A DNA stretch of 64,000 nucleotides from Paraspadella gotoi. Lineage: Eukaryota > Chaetognatha. The DNA is taken from positions 18,686,628 through 18,750,627 of the forward strand of contig CM119263.1 in NCBI GenBank assembly GCA_051294375.1, read 5' to 3'. Positions 58,620-64,000 of the stretch are shown in pieces; the stretch's first letter is position 1, and every line of letters begins with the position of its first letter. A program made the position numbers and the translations under genes. The notes beneath the pieces were generated by a model. The model was not told the origin of the DNA, made no database searches, and saw only the letters and a list, made by a program, of their open reading frames with translations.

Positions 58620-60131
58620 CTTACCTGGGGGTGAGAAAAGGGGAGGGAGGTACGTTTAACGAAAAGCGTCAAAGAATTATAACATTCACAAGGGGAAAAA
58701 AATGGAAGGACGGAAGAAAGACTTGGAAATTATCTCCGACTTTAGTGTCAACAAAATGAAAAATCTCACGAAATTAAAACCAAACTGAACAAACAACACT
58801 TTTTTCGATTACCAACTTTTTCTTGATTTTCTACGACAATATTGTTACGAACGTCAAATTGAAATCCTTCAATTATGAAAGCATATGGCATCGAACGAAT
58901 CTGAGCTTTCAATTACCGTCTTACGACTTTCGGCACCTGGTATCCCCAGAGCAGAAAAACTGACATTGGAATTCAATTTTCATCTATGTTTTTTACCTGC
59001 CGTTGTTTACTTTTCTCCCGTTTCAAATCTGCTCTGCTCGCATCTGCTCATTCAACTCGCCATCTTTTGCGCAAGCTCCTTATAAATTATGTAGGATTGC
59101 ACTCAAGAAAAGTAGTTGTAACTATTACGTTGTTCTGGTGAAGATTAATTTCTCAGCTGACTGAGTTGCCTTGCTTTTTCCTAATTTTTTCTTGACTTCG
59201 CCTCCTTTCGCCTCATCTTAAATTTCTATTCCGAGAGCCTGTTACCCATTCCATCCTTTTTTCTCTCCTCTGCCTCTCCTCTCCCTATCACAATACACAA
59301 TTTCGAGCTCTCACGAGAAGCCGATAAAAAAAAAGTCTGCTGCCATTCCGCGCTTCAAGCCGCGCGGGGCGATGGGCGGCTTTTTTCTCCGGGGGCGTTG
59401 GGACTTTTTTTCTTTTCCTCTCCCTTTTTTATCGTTTACGCTGCTGCTCTTTTAAGCCGTCGCTGTTGCAGCGGACGGCCTTTCGTCAAAAGATGACGCT
59501 GCAGTTGCAGTTTAATTACAGTCGCGATTCAAGATGGCCTCTCTGGAGTCTCAAGAGGACGGGATCCCGATGGAACGCTAAATATGCAAATTAACTTTTG
59601 ACATCTTGAGGAGCAGAACATCTTGATTCGATGAGCACGAATTTTAAACTCAAATACAGACTGTTGGAAAAGTTCGATGCCCGAAAGAAAAACAGATTAT
59701 TCAATTCTTCGTTCTCGATGATAATTCTAATGCATGGTAACTATGATGATAAGCATGTTGAAAGTATTAGATATGTACATAGGTTGGATTGTACCGCTCC
59801 TAAAATAAACATTAAACAAGTATGAACGACTTGATGGAATTTATAAAGCTCTTACAGCATGTAAGTTTTTATATCATCGACTTCAAAGTCCGAAGAACCC
59901 ATTTGGTCCCTAATTTGGAACGAAACCATCTTCGCCGAGGAAAGACATAAAAAAAATGGGCGAGCGGCGAAAAGTCGTAAAAAAAACAGAAACCAACCAC
60001 GAAATGTAAACAAAACAAAGCGAAATGACGAACGGATGATGGTTTTCTGCAAGCTGAGGGAGGGAAAGGGGGGGACAGGGGGGTGAGACAGCGGCCGATG
60101 CTCGCGCTGACGGATTGGCAGAGTCAACGTC

Positions 60132-60133
<2 letters not shown>

Positions 60134-60189
<56 letters not shown>

Positions 60190-60199
60190 GAGAAGAGAA

Positions 60200-60239
<40 letters not shown>
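60134..60239. repeat. (GA)n microsatellite
   Basis: Two GA arrays separated by a short GGAAAGAGAAGAGAAAGG interruption. Confidence 0.95.
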
Positions 60240-60242
<3 letters not shown>

Positions 60243-60443
60243 ATGTACATCAGTGGCAGCATTGGTGGTAGTAGTGGACACAAGAGAGAAACGGTCAGCA
60301 GTGACTGAGACAATTACGTTGACAGCATGGATGACTGCGCTCGGACAAGTGATAACCTTAGAGTGGTATGACGAAGGTTTTAGCCGAAAGTTAAAGTGAC
60401 GAAGACGACGACGATGAAAGTCGTTGTTTGGCGTCGCAATTCT

Positions 60444-60457
60444 GTTGCCAAGGAAAC
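60444..60457. promoter_or_regulatory. RFX X-box motif
   Basis: GTTGCCAAGGAAAC fits GTTNCC-NN-GGNNAC. It lies about 1.8 kb upstream of the first visible innexin exon. No associated gene could be assigned. Confidence 0.35.
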
Positions 60458-60557
60458 CAAGCTCCAAGATTCCAATCTTGATCTCTTTTAATCTTCGTCG
60501 TTATTTCAAAACGTCCGTGCGCCAACTTCTAAACGAACGCGTATTTTTTTTATTTTG

Positions 60558-60602
60558 ACCAATATTCATCAATATTCATCAATATTCACCAATATTCATC
60601 GC
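60558..60602. repeat. 11-bp tandem repeat (CAATATTCATC)n
   Basis: Four near-perfect copies of CAATATTCATC, one of which reads CAATATTCACC. Confidence 0.9.
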
Positions 60603-63600
60603 TTTGTAAGTCGTACTTGGCATCTACGATGACAGAATCTTTTTTTCCCTCCCTTAATCTCGGTTCAATCTCCCCACAAGTTTCATATTCCTCTCGCGTT
60701 TATATCTGATATCGGAGTCAAGGACTGACGTAAACAAAGACAAAACCTCAGGAAGTCAACATTTCCCAAACAAAGAAAAAGCCGAGAGCCAAAACAATCA
60801 GGACACTAAAACAAGACCAAAAAAAAACAAACTAGAAAGTGATCTTGTACATACTTTATATTGATTGTACCAATTTCATAGTTACTATTTACTATAACTT
60901 GTAAGTAAAATGTTATAATAAGTCAATTATTTAACTCCGGTTCAACAAGACTTGGTAATTAAATTTTTAAAAGATTTTTTCAAAACTTGCTTCCCCGTAA
61001 ATAAACAACATTAGGAAAAACAATTAAACAACGTCATTAAAACTTCTAGCTAAGGCGGCAATGGAATAAAAGTAATCCGTAATCGTGCCCTATAAAAAGA
61101 TACGAATAGGCTGACTCATATATTCAGAGGCGTACGCAAACATGAAAAACAGTAAACAAAGAAAAAAGCGAGACTTTTTTTTTTTTTAAAAAGAGCTTCG
61201 GCTACACGACGGTAAACCGAGAGGAGGGAAAAGAGTGAAGGGATGGAGAAGCAAACGAGTTGCTATTTGATAGTGGAGTAGAAAGAGAAGACAAACACGA
61301 CGGGAACAAATTAATTAAAGCTCTTGGGAGGAGGAGGCTGAAAATGGCCGAATTCCGGGGAGGGCTGTGGAGAGAACTAAGGACTAATTGACTCTAGGGA
61401 GCCGGGTGAAAATGATCCTATTCAGTTGAACTATGTAGGGCTTAGCAGCTCACGGAAGGTTGAAAGAGTTTTTATTTCCAATGTTTACTCGAATCACTGG
61501 TTTATCAAGTTTAACGATAAAAATTTCAAGTGACGCAGAGATCGATTCCAAATAATACACTGCGCTAACGGTTTGGTGCCTAGAAAGAATAGAAGACACA
61601 TGAGAAGTTGAGCCTAGAAAACAAAAAAAAATTATTGAAGGAATGGTGAGACGAAAATGCAAAAATCAATGTCAACTGAGAAAAAAATGGGAAAAATAAG
61701 CCAAGTCTCGTGTTTTTTCGTGTTTTGGGTTTATCGACTTGAAAATCCTCAGCGTTGTCAATTAATTTGGCCGTCTTTTTAATGTTAATTTTTGTAACAT
61801 TCAAAACGGGATAAAATTAATTTGGAAGTGGATTATGCTCAGTTTTGAAATTCCATTCGTGAAAAAGGTTTCAATTTCAATTTCTAACTTAGATTTTTGA
61901 GAGAAAAAAAATTTCTGGAAGAGAAACCTGAAAAGCGACAAAACGGAACTAAAGAACAAATTTAAAACATGGCTGTAAATCCTCGGAGAGAAGCCAAAGC
62001 TCCTGTAATGTCCTCTGAGAGAATATTTTTTCTGTTTTTCAAATAAAAGAAAATTTTGAAAATTTCCCCTCACTATGTGTTATAAGATGAGAAAAATCAA
62101 AACTCGAGCGCCTCGCGAAAATGGAGAAGTGGCCGAAAATTAGATTGGCCGAAAAGCATGAAATTTATATATATATGTATGTATAGACAAAACTTATTCA
62201 GGATAATGCAGTATAGAATTTATATGATGGTGGAAAAGGAGCAGATAAGAAGAAGAAATTGAGGTGAGAGTTCAAAATAGGAAAATGGTGAGGATATGAA
62301 AAAAGACAAAATACGGAGGAAAAAAAAACCAAAATAAATGAGAAAAACATAAGAAGATAGAACGTAATGGAAATTGTTCGGAAAATGGAAATATTTCGTG
62401 AATTAAAGAAAAACAAAGATGATAAAAATACTGGTTAAAAAAGGGTGAAGAAAAATTGGCTCTGATTTCAACGTCGTCGTAGTCGTCCTCGTGATTGTCC
62501 CGATTGGCGACACCTCAATTTTGCTTGACGTGAGGGAAGAGCTGATTATTAGAATAATCTATTAAATTACCTTAATGATGAGAGGACTGGGGTAAATGAT
62601 TATGATAAAGAGTTGAGAAAAATATGGTAGAAGCAATTGGAACAAAAAAAAAAAAGCAAAAGGTATAGAGGCAATAAAAATTGTTTTTGTTTTTTTCAAA
62701 TTTCTTTTCCCATTTCCAGAAATTTCCATTTCTTCAAAACATAAAAACAATCGATATTGGCCGTCCTTTCATGCAACAGCGTCTCCAAAACAAAAATTGA
62801 CACCTCCCTCGGGAGAACATCCCCAATTGCGTAACTGCCAAGCAAAAGGCAAGAAGAGGCATCGTCATTGAGTAAAGGCAGAGTCGTTAGTCGAATGAGC
62901 AGAAGGCGCGAAGACAGGTTGGCGAGTTGTCGAAGTGGGGAGGTGGAGAGTAGGGTGATGTGAAAATAATAAAATTTTCTAAACTTAATAAAAATATTTT
63001 TTAATTTCATACATTAGTAGGCACCAGTGAGCTATATTTATATATAGTAATAAGCATATAGATTTCAAAATGCAAATTGATTCCAAACTTTCACTTCACC
63101 CTAGTGGAGAGGTTGGCTGGGGACGACAAAATGGCGCCCATATTTCCCTGGGATCTTTTGTCCTCTTGTCGTGGATTTTGTTCTTTTTTTTAACGGAATA
63201 ACGATAAGCCATGACGTTTCAATCGAGCCTAGCGTGCTTCAAATTTTTTTTAATCGTTGATTTCTATTGTTTGATTGTTAATTTATACTCTAGACATATG
63301 ATTAAGTAAAGCTTTTATGGTGCAGTGGCTGCTCTAATATGCTTTAAAATAAATGCCTTAAAATAAATTCAATAAAGTAAATGCAATGAAATCAATACAA
63401 ATAAATGCAACATAAATAGAAAAAAAGTTCATGATATAATAAACGTGTTTACAAAGAGTAAAAAAAAATTATAAAGTTGTTTGATATAAAGAGAAGCGAA
63501 CAAAGAGGGTCCGTAGATAAAAGAGAGAGAAGAAAGGCTTTGGATAAATGAGCCCACGATAAAAAAAATCCCTTTTAATGAAAAAGGACTCGCGAATGGA

Positions 63601-64000
63601 GAGGCCGAATTCTAGAGAAGGAGAGATGGAAGGAGGTCGGGGTGGCGAGGGTGGTTTTAAAAGAGTTGGGTGGGGCGTTGAACTGAGGGACAATCAATAA
63701 ACGAGAGTTGAGAGTTGAGATCGAACGTCACGAGTACCGACGATGACGTCTTGATTGGTAGGCGGAAAGTTGGACGTTTGAATCTCGCGGGGTCAAGGAG
63801 CCATAAATCTTGACGTGGTTCGATCGGGGGTCCATAAATTTATCTGCGCATTGCATCATCGTCGTCCATATCGTTCATTTCTTTTAATATCTTTCACTGT
63901 TTCTCCTCCGTATTTGTCAAATAATAGTTGTTGCTGCGTTGTTATTAATGTTTTTTTAGAGTTCGGCTCGGTCACGCAATATTTTTGGAAAAATAACGAC

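Larger units (their letters stand above)
58620..64000. other. Upstream of innexin exons; no recognised coding exon
   Basis: I searched both strands for the missing innexin N-terminal exon (first membrane segment before QYVGEP) and did not find it. A short open start on the minus strand near 59870-59935 lacks a membrane segment. The region holds GA repeats, an X-box, an 11-bp tandem repeat and AT-rich DNA. Confidence 0.5.

Noticed and set aside
59852-59935. Start MVSFQIRDQMGSSDF... as the innexin N-terminal exon
   Set aside because: It lacks the first membrane segment, and no connecting exon bearing that segment was found between it and 58619.

Overview
The window is nuclear DNA from an intron-rich invertebrate animal. 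Three spliced genes can be reconstructed exon by exon with canonical or near-canonical splice sites and matching phases: a CARF-like (calcium-responsive transcription factor) gene, a fibroblast growth factor of the FGF8/17/18 type, and an innexin gap-junction gene. Innexins, an FGF8-type ligand and a CARF-domain protein together suggest a metazoan outside the vertebrates, possibly a spiralian or another marine invertebrate. The sequence alone does not fix the phylum. The rest is introns and intergenic DNA, unusually loaded with long (GA)n/(CT)n microsatellites, roughly one every 2 kb.

Layout: 1-3300 is intergenic, with a CRE-like cluster and GA arrays. 3517-7829 (minus strand) is a complete 12-exon CARF-like gene of 724 codons, with a CCAAT-containing upstream region to about 8310. 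8300-25700 has no confident gene; it holds microsatellites, tRNA-derived SINE-like fragments, an interspersed AT-rich repeat, a possible small membrane-protein ORF (10759-11154, minus) and a pair of RFX X-box motifs (15681-15741). 25713-44105 (plus strand) is the FGF gene: a signal-peptide-like exon, a 639-bp Arg-rich exon with a furin-type RRKR site, two core exons and a terminal exon.

The FGF terminal exon lies in a ~3.65 kb direct duplication (38405-42090 and 42311-45965). The two copies differ mostly by single-base indels. Copy 2 keeps the FGF frame and copy 1 is frameshifted. Two 25-N gaps sit inside CT arrays at 31195-31219 and 38148-38172, and a 213-bp poly-C tract and a noisy minisatellite lie at 32613-33590. 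All of this looks like long-read gap filling, so the duplication may be an assembly artefact.

45970-54340 is AT-rich with no confident gene. 54350-58619 (minus strand) is an innexin lacking only its first exon(s) (N-terminus and first membrane segment). 58620-64000 holds no recognised coding exon, but has an X-box, tandem YY1-like motifs just inside the innexin, and GA arrays. The three genes are unrelated in pathway: transcription factor, secreted ligand and gap-junction channel. No operon-like logic applies.
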